64,000 bases of DNA from Granulicella sp. dw_53 (GCF_018449545.1 NZ_JAAVUR010000006.1:248001-312000), one strand, 5' to 3'. Positions 17,794 through 27,974 are shown, counted from the first letter of the stretch. Translations and numbers: made by a program. Notes: generated by a model from the letters alone, not told the origin.

Positions 17794-19404
17794 TCAGGGG
17801 ATGACGACGAAGGGGGCGGACTTCTCCTGGGGGTCGCTGCCGAGGAAGGCGGGGCGGCGGAGGTTGGGGGTGGCGAAGGCTCGTTCCCAGGCGGGGGATT
17901 GGAGTTCGGGCATGGGGCTGGCCTGGAAGAGCTTGCGGCATTGTTTGGCGGTCCAGCGGGCCCAGCTCTTGGACTTCTTGCGGCGGGCGCTGTCGGTGGA
18001 GATGCCAGTGCCGGCGTACATCTGGCGGTAGAGTTTGGAGAGGAACATGAAGGCGACGCGGGCGCGCAGGGTCGGGGTGCAGGCGGAGCGCTGCCAGATG
18101 GAGGGCCAGTCGTAGAAGCGGTCCCAGACTTTTTGAGTGCGCTGGCTGATCTCGCTGGAGCTCATGGAGGGGTGGGGCGTGAACATCTTGGGGCGGATGG
18201 CGGTGGGGATGAGCCAGTAGCGCGTGATGGGGATGTCGCCGGTGGGGGTGGCGACGACTTCGGGGGCCTTGGCTTGTTCTTTTTCCCAGCGGGCGAAGTC
18301 GATGGTGCCGGGGAAGGGCGTCATCATGACGAACTGGGCGAAGGTGACGCCGGCTTTGAGGGCCATCTCGACGGTGGCGTCGAAGGTGGCGGGCTTGTCG
18401 GTAGGGAGTCCGAAGATGAAGGAGCCGAGGACGTGGACGCCGTGCTTCTTGAAGGTCTGGAGCTGGCGGGCGAGGGCTTCGCCGGAGTAGTTGAAGTCCT
18501 TGAAGACGGCCTTGAGGCCTTCGGGGGTGACGGCTTCGACGCCGACGAGCGCGCCCTTGATGTTGGCTTTGCGCATGGCGTCGAGGTACTCGCCGTCTTC
18601 GCCGGCCTCCATGGTGATCTGGGTGAAGAAGACCATGTCCTTGGGGAGCTTTGCGAGTTCGGCCATGAGCTGGAAGCGCTCGGCGCGGATGGCGGTGAGC
18701 TCTTCGAGCTTGGCGGTGTTGTTCTGTTCGCGGGCGAGGCGGAGGTCGGTGAGGGTGACGGGGTAGAAGTTGTCGTCGGCGAGGGCGATGAAGCGAAAGC
18801 CGATGCGGCGGAGGTTGACGATCTCGTCGATGACGGACTGGAACTTGCGCTGGCGGGGCTGCTGGCCGTCGGTGCGCCAGACGCTGCAGAAGGAGCAGTG
18901 CTTGGGGCATCCGCGGATGGTCTGGACGGAGGCCCACATGTACTTGTCGCGGGGCATGAGGTCCCAGCGGGCGGCGAGGAACTGGCTGCCTTCGATGCGT
19001 CCTCCTTCGTAGATCTTGCCGGGGTTGCCGGCGACGCAGTCGCGCACGACGTTGCCCCAGGCGATGTCGCCGTCGCCTTTGACTACGGCGTGGGCTTCGC
19101 CGCGCTCGAAGGCTTCTTCGGGGAAGAGGGTGGCGTGGATTCCACCGTAGACGACCCAGGCTCCGCGGGCGCGGGCGATGCGGCCTACTTCGTAGCCGCG
19201 GAGGGCGTTGCCGGTGTGGACGCTGATGCCGACGATATCGCCGAGGGTGATGCTCTCGGGGACGATCTGCTCGAGGGACTCGTCGACCAGAATGGGATCC
19301 CCAGCGGATTCAGGGGTTGCGGCAGCGAGGACGAAGAGCCAGCGAGGCGTAATAACGGCGGTGCCAAACGAATTATCGCTGGGGTTTACAAGATGAACGC
19401 TCAT
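17794..19404 (-). CDS. B12-binding-type radical SAM protein
   Basis: A 536-residue enzyme with an N-terminal cobalamin-binding-like Rossmann domain (about residues 1-140: GDIVGISVHTGNALRGYEVGR, WVVYGGIHATLFPEEAF) and a radical SAM domain. The CxxxCxxC motif that binds the 4Fe-4S cluster is CPKHCSFC (Cys166, Cys170, Cys173 from the chosen ATG). Enzymes of this architecture do methylations and other hard C-H chemistry on lipids, hopanoids, porphyrins and natural products; nothing in this sequence fixes the substrate. The usual DxHxxG signature of base-off cobalamin binding is not obvious. ATG 19404 is preferred; a TTG at 19419 adds five residues and sits directly after GAGGAAGG. It is a single-gene unit. 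Confidence 0.8.
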   Translation of the reverse strand: MSVHLVNPSDNSFGTAVITPRWLFVLAAATPESAGDPILVDESLEQIVPESITLGDIVGISVHTGNALRGYEVGRIARARGAWVVYGGIHATLFPEEAFERGEAHAVVKGDGDIAWGNVVRDCVAGNPGKIYEGGRIEGSQFLAARWDLMPRDKYMWASVQTIRGCPKHCSFCSVWRTDGQQPRQRKFQSVIDEIVNLRRIGFRFIALADDNFYPVTLTDLRLAREQNNTAKLEELTAIRAERFQLMAELAKLPKDMVFFTQITMEAGEDGEYLDAMRKANIKGALVGVEAVTPEGLKAVFKDFNYSGEALARQLQTFKKHGVHVLGSFIFGLPTDKPATFDATVEMALKAGVTFAQFVMMTPFPGTIDFARWEKEQAKAPEVVATPTGDIPITRYWLIPTAIRPKMFTPHPSMSSSEISQRTQKVWDRFYDWPSIWQRSACTPTLRARVAFMFLSKLYRQMYAGTGISTDSARRKKSKSWARWTAKQCRKLFQASPMPELQSPAWERAFATPNLRRPAFLGSDPQEKSAPFVVIP

Positions 19405-19617
19405 TCTGGACGAAGCCAACCTTCCTCGTACGAGTGCGGTGGTTCACAGAAAGAGTTGTGGAGGAGGATGCCTAGCTGCGCCTGGGCAAGATCGCCGGCA
19501 AAATATGAATCTGCCGGACATTATGTTGGCTATCATACAGATTGTGTACTAAAGACGACAGTTTTTTGTCGGCGGGCGCACATTAAATTTCTAGTTTGGC
19601 TGGGAAATTGTTGGTAG

Positions 19618-20787
19618 TTAGGGGTGTTGCGGTTCGGAGGGTTGGGTCGGGGGAATGGAGGCGTCGGGGCGGGCGGCGAAGCGGGTGGTGGGGAAGGCGT
19701 CGGGGTAGTTTTCCTGGATGAAGGCGGTCATCTGTTCGCGGACGATGCAGCGCAGGTCGAAGTTCTCGCTGGAGTTGCGGGAGCTGACGAGGCAGCGGAG
19801 CTCCATGGTGCGCTCGGAGAGGTTGGTGACCTGGAGGCCGCAGACCTGCTTGTTCCAAAGGGGCGAGGGATGGACGATCTTGTTGAGCTGTTCGCGGAGG
19901 GCTTCGACGGGGATGGAGTAGTCGACGTAGAGGAAGGCGGTGCCCATGATGTCGGCGGACTCGCGGGTCCAGTTCTGGAAGGAGTTCTCGATGAAGTAGG
20001 AGAGGGGAACGATGAGGCGTCTGAGGTCCCAGATGCGGACGACGACGTAGGCGGAGTTGATCTCTTCGATGCGGCCCCACTCGCCCTGGATGACGACGAC
20101 ATCGTCGATGCGGATGGGTTCGGTGAGGGCGATCTGGAGTCCGGCCAGGAAGTTGGAGGCGGTGGACTTGGCGGCGGTGGCGAGGATGAGGGAGGCGACG
20201 CCGGCGGAGGCGAGCAGGCCGGAGCCGTAGTGCCAGATGCGGGGATCGTTGAAGGTCCAGAGGAGGGCTCCGATGTCGATGATGACAACGAAGGTGATGA
20301 GCATGCGGCGGAAGAGCTGGAACTGGGTGTGGACGCGGCGGGCCTGGACGTTGTTGTCGGAGCCGAGATCGTAGCGGCGCAGGATGGCGCTCTGGAAGAG
20401 ATAGATGCAGCCGACGACGAACCAGCCGAGCGCGACGATCATCGCCATGATGAGGAGCTGGCGGATGAGGTCTTCGAACTTCGCTGGGAGGTCGGGGACG
20501 ATGGGCAGAGCGCCGAGGGCGACGGTGAGCAGGAAGATGGCTCGGGCGGGATGGCCGAGGTAGCGTTGCATGCCCCAGCCAAAGCCGGCGGTCTGGCCTT
20601 CCTTGCGGCGAATGAGGCGGAAGATGATGTAGTGAACGACGTTCGCCATGACCAACGCGCAGCAGAAGATGAAGATCGCGAAGAACCAGGGATGGCGGAA
20701 GTGGAAGGCTGGAGTCATATGGTTTATTAGCTTGGATGCCGGGTCTAAGACGGAACGGGGAGTCGAGGAATAAAAGCGCGTAAACAT
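19618..20787 (-). CDS. MscS-family mechanosensitive ion channel
   Basis: Small-conductance mechanosensitive channel, an inner-membrane protein that relieves turgor under osmotic downshock. The 389-residue product has four to five membrane segments (from FFAIFIFCCALVMANVVHYII through RMLITFVVIIDIGALLWTF), the pore helix GLLASAGVASLILATAAKS, then the cytoplasmic MscS beta-domain with IRIDDVVVIQGEWGRIEEINSAYVVVRIWD and a C-terminal alpha/beta domain. The last 20 residues are Pro-rich. The pore helix lacks the exact Gly-Ala pattern of E. coli MscS TM3 but keeps small residues. Start at ATG 20787; a later ATG at 20718 would still keep all membrane segments. Confidence 0.88.
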   Translation of the reverse strand: MFTRFYSSTPRSVLDPASKLINHMTPAFHFRHPWFFAIFIFCCALVMANVVHYIIFRLIRRKEGQTAGFGWGMQRYLGHPARAIFLLTVALGALPIVPDLPAKFEDLIRQLLIMAMIVALGWFVVGCIYLFQSAILRRYDLGSDNNVQARRVHTQFQLFRRMLITFVVIIDIGALLWTFNDPRIWHYGSGLLASAGVASLILATAAKSTASNFLAGLQIALTEPIRIDDVVVIQGEWGRIEEINSAYVVVRIWDLRRLIVPLSYFIENSFQNWTRESADIMGTAFLYVDYSIPVEALREQLNKIVHPSPLWNKQVCGLQVTNLSERTMELRCLVSSRNSSENFDLRCIVREQMTAFIQENYPDAFPTTRFAARPDASIPPTQPSEPQHP

Positions 20788-20825
20788 TGACTCTGATCAG
20801 GATAGATGGTGCCGCGGATTCATGC

Positions 20826-21740
20826 TTAATGCTGGTGGATCTGGGCGAGGGCTTCGAGCACGGCGGCCTGGAGGGCGATGCGGTGGTCGGAGTAGGAGTG
20901 GTCGGTGGCGATGTGGGTCGCGGAGGTGGCGGTGTCTCCTAGTTTCTTGAGGTTAGCGAGCAGGGCCTCGGAGGAGGGGGCGTTGCCGTCGTCGGAGCTG
21001 ATGGCGAAGAGAGGGTGAGTGGCGAGCCTGGGTGCAAGGCCGGGGATGTTCCAGGCGGCGGCGTGGTCCAGGAGCTCTTGGGCGAGGGATTCGGGGGTGC
21101 AGCCTGCCAGTGGGGCGATGCCCTCCGCGGCCAGGCCGTGGGCGATGGCGGGGAGTGCGACGGTCTCCCGGTGGGCTGTGACGGCGGGCAGGACACGGCC
21201 GGCCATGTTGGCGGCGGAGATGAGGCCGATGGCGTGGATGGAGGTGTCTGTGGAGTGCGCGGCACCGACGATGGCGGCGATCATGCCTCCCATACTGTGG
21301 CCGATGAGGGTGAGGCTCTGGGGATCGGCGCGGAGTTTCCTGGTGTTGGCGGGATCGTGGAGGTAGGCGATGGCGGCTTCGGTGTCCTCGATGGCGTGGG
21401 TGAAGGAGAAGTCTCCGGGCGATCCCCACGCGCCGCGGTAGTTGAAGTAGAGGACGTCGTAGCCGGCGCGGCGGAGGGTTTGGGCGAGGTCGAGATTGCG
21501 CTCGTTGCCGGGGAAGCCGTGGAGGAGCAGGACGACTGGATGCGGGCCAGGTCCGGAGGCGATGTAGACGAGGGCGTTGAGGAGGACTCCGTGGCTGGGG
21601 AGCTGGAAGGAGTGCATCGCCGCTGGGTTGGCTTTGTCGGGAGCGGGGTCGCTGGTGAGGGCCGATTGCTGGGCGAAGGCGGGGACGACGAGCGATGCCG
21701 TCAGCAGAGCGGTGGAGAGGACCAGACGTCGGAGGGGCAT
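20826..21740 (-). CDS. Secreted alpha/beta hydrolase
   Basis: The 304-residue product starts with a signal peptide (MPLRRLVLSTALLTASLVVPAFAQQ). The mature protein has the alpha/beta hydrolase core: oxyanion strand PVVLLLHGFPGNE, nucleophile elbow GHSMGG (Ser nucleophile), Asp in AISSDDGN and catalytic His in TDHSYSDHR. The pattern is that of dienelactone hydrolase/esterase-like enzymes or of prolyl oligopeptidase-type hydrolases acting on small esters. Translation is taken from ATG 21740 because it directly begins a good signal peptide. It is divergent from the DUF1080 gene, with about 100 bases between. Confidence 0.8.
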   Translation of the reverse strand: MPLRRLVLSTALLTASLVVPAFAQQSALTSDPAPDKANPAAMHSFQLPSHGVLLNALVYIASGPGPHPVVLLLHGFPGNERNLDLAQTLRRAGYDVLYFNYRGAWGSPGDFSFTHAIEDTEAAIAYLHDPANTRKLRADPQSLTLIGHSMGGMIAAIVGAAHSTDTSIHAIGLISAANMAGRVLPAVTAHRETVALPAIAHGLAAEGIAPLAGCTPESLAQELLDHAAAWNIPGLAPRLATHPLFAISSDDGNAPSSEALLANLKKLGDTATSATHIATDHSYSDHRIALQAAVLEALAQIHQH

Positions 21741-21838
21741 GGATCGATTGTAATGAGGTTTCGAGGGAGAGCACCTGAAGTTTCGTCGATGGCCGTTGAT
21801 TTGGAGGGGATGCAATTGGTGTATCTTTATCAGAAATT

Positions 21839-22630
21839 ATGCGCACACATTGTTTGAAGTTCCTTGCGTTTGCGACCCTGTTTTCTGTGGCTGCTTCCCT
21901 CTCCGCGCAACAGCCGGCCGCGCCTAAGCATGAAGACACCGAGGTGTACGAACCGGTTCCGCCGGTGGTGACGCCGGGCGCGAGCAATGCTGCTCCGCCG
22001 TCCGATGCGATCGTGCTCTTCGATGGCAAGAACCTCGACGAGTGGGTCTCGGCGCAGGACAAGTCTCCGGCCAAATGGGCCGTCGCCGATGGCGTGATGA
22101 CGGTGAGCAAAGTTCCTGGTGTCGGCAACATCGAGACCAAGCGGAGCTTCAAGGACTACCAGCTTCATGTGGAGTGGAAGATTCCCACGAACATTACCGG
22201 CAGCGATCAGGCGCGCGGCAACAGCGGAGTGTTTCTTGCTTCCACGGGACCCAAGGACGCTGGATATGAGCTGCAGGTTCTCGACTCTTACAACAACAAG
22301 ACCTACGTGAACGGACAAGCGGGCAGCATCTATAAGCAGGCGATTCCGTTGGCGAATCCGAACCGCAAGCCGGGCGAGTGGCAGAGCTACGACGTGGTGT
22401 GGACCGCGCCGAGGTTCAATGACGATGGCTCGGTGAAGACTCCGGCGTATGTGACGGTGTTCTTCAACGGCATCGTGGTGCAGAATCACTTCGAGTTGAA
22501 GGGCGAGACGTTGTATGTCGGCAAGCCTGTCTACAAGAAGTACGATACTGCGCCGATCAAGCTACAGGCGCATGGCGATCACAGCGAGCCGATCAGCTTC
22601 CGGAATATCTGGGTTCGGGAGCTTCACTAG
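21839..22630 (+). CDS. DUF1080 (3-keto-disaccharide hydrolase) family secreted protein
   Basis: The 263-residue protein has a signal peptide (to about LSAQQ) and one DUF1080 domain, a concanavalin-like beta-jellyroll. The family markers are IVLFDGKNLDEWVS at the start, then SKVPGVGNIETKRSFKDYQLHVEWKIP, RGNSGVFLASTG, and the end PIKLQAHGDHSEPISFRNIWVREL. DUF1080 proteins are secreted in acidobacteria, planctomycetes and Bacteroidota and act on 3-keto-glycosides or related sugars. The gene sits opposite the hydrolase, and its last 38 bases overlap the end of the convergent endonuclease III gene, so transcription from the two sides could interfere. Confidence 0.85.
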   Translation: MRTHCLKFLAFATLFSVAASLSAQQPAAPKHEDTEVYEPVPPVVTPGASNAAPPSDAIVLFDGKNLDEWVSAQDKSPAKWAVADGVMTVSKVPGVGNIETKRSFKDYQLHVEWKIPTNITGSDQARGNSGVFLASTGPKDAGYELQVLDSYNNKTYVNGQAGSIYKQAIPLANPNRKPGEWQSYDVVWTAPRFNDDGSVKTPAYVTVFFNGIVVQNHFELKGETLYVGKPVYKKYDTAPIKLQAHGDHSEPISFRNIWVRELH

Positions 22631-23342
22631 CGTTCACTGCGATCTGGCGCTGTCCGTACTTGCAGACGCCCAGCAGAGGGCAGATTCGGCACTTCGGCTC
22701 AGCGAAGGTGCAGATAGTTTGGCCGAGCTTCTTGATCAGCCTGTGGTCTTCGTCCATCTTCTCGGCGGTCCAACTCTCGGGGACCAGGCGCATCAGGCGC
22801 TCTTCGGTGGTGTGAGCGTCGGCTCGGGGAGTGAGTCCGAGTCTCTGGGTTACGCGGAGATGGTGAGAGTCGAGGCATAACGCTCGTCTCCGCAGGGTGC
22901 TGAAGTTGACTACTGCTCCGCTGGTCTTGGAGCCAACTCCGGGGAACTGCTCCAGCCAAGCGCGAATCTTGTCGGTTCGATACTGGGCCAGGAAGTCCAA
23001 CGTCAGAGAGCCGTAGCGCTGGGTGATCTGTTGCAGCGCGGACTTCAGTTGGACGGCTTTCTGCTCCGGGAACGTGATGTCCTGAATGGCGTTCTCGATC
23101 TCGGCTAATGTTGCGTCGCGAAGATTCTCCCAACTGCCGAAGCGCTGGCGCAGTTGGGCGACTACAGCGTAAGTGGTCTCGGTTTTGGTCCGGGACGAGA
23201 GCAGCGAGTAGATGAACTGCGAGAGCGGATCCCAGAGGTCGCGTGGCTCCGGTTTGCCAAAGTGTTTCAAGAGCAGTTGGTGGATCTGCTCGAGGCGCTC
23301 GTCAGGATCAGGATTGGAAGGAAACAACGGCACGGAGTGCAT
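22593..23342 (-). CDS. nth: Endonuclease III (Nth), base excision repair
   Basis: DNA glycosylase/AP lyase that removes oxidised pyrimidines. The 249-residue product has an HhH motif LEQFPGVGSKTSGAVV with the catalytic Lys139 and, in LDSHH, catalytic Asp158, and a C-terminal 4Fe-4S cluster motif C-x6-C-x2-C-x5-C (Cys211, 218, 221, 227). All key residues are intact, so it should be a functional bifunctional enzyme. The start is taken at ATG 23342; the frame remains open upstream to 23516, which would add 58 residues that look unlike protein. The 3' end overlaps DUF1080 by 38 bases. Confidence 0.88.
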   Translation of the reverse strand: MHSVPLFPSNPDPDERLEQIHQLLLKHFGKPEPRDLWDPLSQFIYSLLSSRTKTETTYAVVAQLRQRFGSWENLRDATLAEIENAIQDITFPEQKAVQLKSALQQITQRYGSLTLDFLAQYRTDKIRAWLEQFPGVGSKTSGAVVNFSTLRRRALCLDSHHLRVTQRLGLTPRADAHTTEERLMRLVPESWTAEKMDEDHRLIKKLGQTICTFAEPKCRICPLLGVCKYGQRQIAVNASEAPEPRYSGS

Positions 23343-23515
23343 CCCCTCAATTTTAGCCTCGATGAGTGGCGGAGTTCGTTTCCTTTGTCTGCTCTCTTGA
23401 ATCTGTAACTTTTTCTGTTGCACTGCGACGTCCATTTCTAACAATCGGGAATAATGCAAGGCGCTTAGGGTTCTACACCTGTCCTTATTGCAGACAGACA
23501 GATGGAGAGACGCCA

Positions 23516-24070
23516 ATGAACACGACTACGAATAAGGTTACGAACAAGGCTAGGGCTTACAAGAGAGCGCCTGCATTATCTAATTCGACCTGGTTCAAGG
23601 GATTTCTGATCAGCCAGATGGTGGGTACCACCGATAGTGACGGCGCGTTTGACACGATCATCGGCAAGATGAAAGCGGGAACCGAACCGCCACCCCATAT
23701 CCACTCGAAGGACGACGAGTTTTTCTACATTCTTTCAGGCGAGTTGACGGTGTATGCCGACGGCGAGGTATTTACGGCGACGGCCGGAGAATGCGTGTTT
23801 CTGCCCCGCCAAAAACCCCATGCATTCCTCGTTGCGTCCGACGAGATCCACATGATGGACACGCTCACTCCAGGTGGCTTCTTCGAGGCGATCAGCAAGA
23901 CGAATGTTCCCGCAGAACGGATGGAGGTTCCTACGGATGCTGAAAGCGCGGCCTTTGGGAGCCCGGACCTCGCGGAGACGATGAAAGTATTCGAGGAGAA
24001 CGGAATACGATTTCTAACTCCGGACGAGATACGCAAAGAGATGCCCCAATACCCCTTGCCGCCTGCGTGA
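23516..24070 (+). CDS. Cupin domain protein
   Basis: The 184-residue protein has a single cupin barrel. The metal-binding signature is KAGTEPPPHIHSKDDEFFYILSGELTVY (two His and a Glu) and the second motif is GECVFLPRQKPHAFLV (His). It belongs to the quercetin-dioxygenase-like group of single cupins, which includes dioxygenases, isomerases and ligand-binding proteins. Start ATG 23516 follows GGAGAGACGCCA, a good ribosome-binding site. It ends 8 bases from the convergent isoaspartyl peptidase gene, leaving almost no space for a terminator. Confidence 0.8.
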   Translation: MNTTTNKVTNKARAYKRAPALSNSTWFKGFLISQMVGTTDSDGAFDTIIGKMKAGTEPPPHIHSKDDEFFYILSGELTVYADGEVFTATAGECVFLPRQKPHAFLVASDEIHMMDTLTPGGFFEAISKTNVPAERMEVPTDAESAAFGSPDLAETMKVFEENGIRFLTPDEIRKEMPQYPLPPA

Positions 24071-24078
24071 GAAGGACC

Positions 24079-25023
24079 TTACCCTGGGTTCCGCGTCACC
24101 CCGAGTTGTGGCCCATTGGGTGTCTGCAGGCCCCACGCCATCCGCGGCGTGTTGTGCGCTAATCCTACCTGACCGTCGGGTCCGAGCAGGATGATTCCGC
24201 CGTAGCCGCCTAGCCGTCCGAAGAGGTAGTCGATGGCGGCCTGGGCGGCTTCGGCGGGAGTTGCGCCTGCGGCTACGCGGTCCACGGCCCACTTTCCGAG
24301 GACCAGTTTCATGATGGGTTCTCCCCAGCCGGTCAGGGAGACGGCGGCGGAGAGGTTGTCGGCGTAGCAGCCGCAGCCGATGAGGGAGCTGTCTCCGACG
24401 CGTCCGGGAGCCTTGTTCAAGGTGCCGCCGGTGCTGGTTCCGGCGGATATATTTCCGTACTGGTCCAAGGCCACGGCGCCTACCGTGTCGTGGGACTGGA
24501 GCTTTATGGCGGCCTCGAGGTTTCCGGAGAAGGTCTCGTCGGGGAGGCCGGCGAGTTCGGCGGCCTGGGCCTTGTAGAGGCGCTCCTGTTCGCGGCGGAC
24601 TACGAGGTCCATGTTCTCGCAGAGCAGCATGCCGTGCTGGCGGGCGAAGCGCTCGGCTCCGGTGCCGACGAAGTAGACGTGCGGGGACTTATCCAGCACG
24701 AGGCGCGCGGCGCGGATGGGGTTGCGCAGGCGCTCGACGCAGGCTACACCGCCGGTGCGCAGGTTGCTTCCGTCCATGAGGAGGGCGTCCATCTGGACAC
24801 GGCCGTCCTGGGTGAGGAAGGATCCGCGTCCTGCGTCGAAGGTCTCGTCGTCTTCCATGACGGCGACGGCTGCTTCTACTGCGTCGACCGCGGTCGCACC
24901 CTGCTCCAGGAGGCTGTATCCGGCGGCGAGGGCGTTGGCAATGCCGCGCTCGTGGGCTGCAATCTCCTGGTCGGGCATGGCCCAGGCTCCGCCGTGGATG
25001 AGGAGAACAGGTTTCGTGGTCAT
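24079..25023 (-). CDS. iaaA: Isoaspartyl peptidase / L-asparaginase (Ntn-hydrolase)
   Basis: Type III asparaginase/isoaspartyl dipeptidase that hydrolyses isoaspartyl dipeptides and L-asparagine. The precursor cleaves itself to expose an N-terminal Thr. In this 314-residue product the predicted cleavage site and nucleophile are in SHDTVGAVALD (Thr180). The preceding half carries the GGAW and AGRGS segments and the following half carries STGGT and GRVGDSSLIGCGCY, the substrate and oxyanion loops. The length fits the family. Start ATG 25023 is unambiguous. It is divergent from the KTSC gene. Confidence 0.88.
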   Translation of the reverse strand: MTTKPVLLIHGGAWAMPDQEIAAHERGIANALAAGYSLLEQGATAVDAVEAAVAVMEDDETFDAGRGSFLTQDGRVQMDALLMDGSNLRTGGVACVERLRNPIRAARLVLDKSPHVYFVGTGAERFARQHGMLLCENMDLVVRREQERLYKAQAAELAGLPDETFSGNLEAAIKLQSHDTVGAVALDQYGNISAGTSTGGTLNKAPGRVGDSSLIGCGCYADNLSAAVSLTGWGEPIMKLVLGKWAVDRVAAGATPAEAAQAAIDYLFGRLGGYGGIILLGPDGQVGLAHNTPRMAWGLQTPNGPQLGVTRNPG

Positions 25024-25051
25024 CGCATCCTAAGTCTACTGGAGCGACTGC

Positions 25052-25270
25052 ATGCCCTCGACCGTGATCGCCGCGATGAGCTACGAGCCGCAGACGAAGG
25101 TGTTGACCATCGTCTATCGGGGAGGCCGAGGGACGTATCGCTACTTCGAGGTGCCGGAGGAGGAGTATGCGGCTTTTCGGGCGGCTCCTTCCAAGGGGAC
25201 TTACCTGAATGAGACCTTCAAGGCGCGTGGCTACCGGTTTGAGCGGGTTCGCTCCCCTCGTTCCCTCTAA
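25052..25270 (+). CDS. KTSC domain protein
   Basis: A 72-residue protein almost wholly made of the KTSC domain (VIAAMSYEPQTKVLTIVYRGGRGTYRYFEVPEEEYAAFRAAPSKGTYLNETFK), a small fold found in lysyl-tRNA-synthetase-related and stand-alone proteins, with a proposed nucleic-acid-binding role. The tail is basic (RGYRFERVRSPRS). The function is unknown. It starts 29 bases after the divergent isoaspartyl peptidase start. Confidence 0.75.
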   Translation: MPSTVIAAMSYEPQTKVLTIVYRGGRGTYRYFEVPEEEYAAFRAAPSKGTYLNETFKARGYRFERVRSPRSL

Positions 25271-25277
25271 ACTTAGG

Positions 25278-25565
25278 CGGGGGGTGCCCCCTTGCCTGGG
25301 CGTAACCCATTTCGATTCAGCGGAGTACGGGCGGGGTGGGCGCGCAAGTTCCTCATTCTTTGCGGGTTGCGTCCAAATACGAGAGCCAGCTTGGTTTACC
25401 TCCTTTTCCTTTCCGGTTTAAATGAAAAAGCCCCTGCCTTTTGGCGGGGCTTTTTGTCTTCTGGTTCTATTTTACTGAATGGACCGAAACTTAAGTGCCA
25501 CTTGTAAGTGTTGGTATGTCTTGGGTTGAGTCGTTTGGGGACTTGACATGCGATTTTGCTGGGGA
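25278..25565. repeat. Module D, copy 2
   Basis: Shares the ordered blocks CCCCCTTGCCTG, GTCCAAATA, a GC-rich hairpin with T-run, TTCTATTTTA, AAGTGCCA, TTGGGTTG and ACTTGACA with 5871-6165, with unrelated sequence between most blocks. Confidence 0.45.
25425..25455. terminator. Bidirectional rho-independent terminator
   Basis: AAAAAGCCCC pairs with GGGGCTTTTT (25446-25455), with an inner GCC/GGC pairing and TTTT loop. A-run and T-run flank the stem on either strand, so it can end both the KTSC transcript and the AraC transcript. Confidence 0.85.
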
Positions 25566-25601
25566 TTTTGCGAAAGAAAAGTTTGGAGTGTCCATCGCTG
25601 C

Positions 25602-26609
25602 TTAGGCGGATAGTGTCGCTCGATGCGAATCACGCCAGTCTCCGGGAGGAACACCTTCCCAGGCGCGAAAGGCACGGCCGAAGGAGTTCGAGTCCTCAAA
25701 GCCGAGCAGATAGGCTGCCTCGGTTAGCTCCAGCACCGAGTTGCTCAGGTAGTAGCGAGCCATCTGGTGGCGGGCTTCATCGAGCAAGCGCTGGAAGCTG
25801 GAGCCTGTGTCCTTCAACCGCCGTTGGAGGGTGCGGCCTCCCATGTGCAGAGCCTGCGCAACCTCTTCGACGGAGGGACGACGACCCGTTAGTCTGTCCT
25901 GAATCGCTCCGCGGACGAGCTCGATAAAGCTGTCTTCGTCTTTGAGCTGCTTCAACTGTTCTTCGAACTGAGGTGCGAGCAGATCGAGCAGCTCGGCGTT
26001 CCGCGTGACGAACGGGGTGACGGAGTCGTCTGCCCGGAAGATAATCGCGTTACGAGAGCCGCCGATCAATACCTGGCATCCGAAGTGCCGTTCGATCTCT
26101 CTCAAATTCGTGCGAGGCATGACGTACTCAACACGGATGGGCATCACGCGCTTTCCGGCTCCATGACGTGCAATGGTCAGCATCCAGCTAAAGCAGTAAT
26201 CGGTGAGCAGTTGGGGCTCATCGTCGATGGCAAGCAACCATCGGAATGAGATGCTGAATTCCTCCAGATCGATCTGGTGAAGAATCTCCTCGGGCGCGGT
26301 GAGCTTCTTGTATCGAGCCATGTGCTTGACGGCGGCGACAAAGTTGTCGGTGGAGAGGGCTGCGATCCCCATTGGGTGAAACCGCTCGGTCTTCGCCTCA
26401 AAGCCTAGTTTCAGACCAATCAGCGGATCGGAGCTGATGCTCTCGATGGCGCGCCAGAGGGCAAAGAGCTGTACCGTCGAGACCAGCACACGGGTCTTCT
26501 GGAAGAGGTCCTGAGGGAGATTGGCCCTGCGGAGGACGGCGGGAACAGAGACTCCCAGCTCTTCCAATTTGATGGCAAGACGGCCCGGAACGCGAAAGTA
26601 CTTGATCAT
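25602..26609 (-). CDS. AraC-family transcriptional regulator (arabinose-binding-like N-terminus)
   Basis: A 335-residue regulator. Residues about 20-200 match the Arabinose_bd region of OruR/ArgR-like AraC proteins (LGLKLGFEAKT..., ARYKKLTAPEEI...). The C-terminal about 100 residues hold two helix-turn-helix units (VEEVAQALHMGGRTLQRRL; LTEAAYLLGFEDSNSFGRAF). ATG 26609 follows GGGGGAAAGCC and is preferred over the upstream in-frame start at 26729. It is divergent from the aldo/keto reductase at 26985, which is probably its target. A direct repeat of 18 bases with 21-base period at 26713-26751 lies between them. It ends at a bidirectional terminator. Confidence 0.88.
   Translation of the reverse strand: MIKYFRVPGRLAIKLEELGVSVPAVLRRANLPQDLFQKTRVLVSTVQLFALWRAIESISSDPLIGLKLGFEAKTERFHPMGIAALSTDNFVAAVKHMARYKKLTAPEEILHQIDLEEFSISFRWLLAIDDEPQLLTDYCFSWMLTIARHGAGKRVMPIRVEYVMPRTNLREIERHFGCQVLIGGSRNAIIFRADDSVTPFVTRNAELLDLLAPQFEEQLKQLKDEDSFIELVRGAIQDRLTGRRPSVEEVAQALHMGGRTLQRRLKDTGSSFQRLLDEARHQMARYYLSNSVLELTEAAYLLGFEDSNSFGRAFRAWEGVPPGDWRDSHRATLSA

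Positions 26610-27974
<1,365 letters not shown>

Larger units (their letters stand above)
25271..25601. other. Intergenic region holding module D copy 2
   Basis: No gene is seen here. The region consists of the second copy of the diverged module that also lies at 5871-6165, plus a G/T-rich stretch. The strong bidirectional terminator at 25425-25455 lies between the convergent KTSC and AraC genes. Confidence 0.65.

Noticed and set aside
17899..19617. Open frame of 572 codons antisense to the radical SAM gene
   Set aside because: Opposite a gene with clear motifs. The translation is Gly/Glu/Ala/Val-rich low-complexity sequence typical of antisense of GC-rich genes.
22593..22630. Overlap of convergent DUF1080 and nth genes taken as a frame error
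   Set aside because: Both C-termini read sensibly to their stops, and a 38-base tail-to-tail overlap is tolerable.
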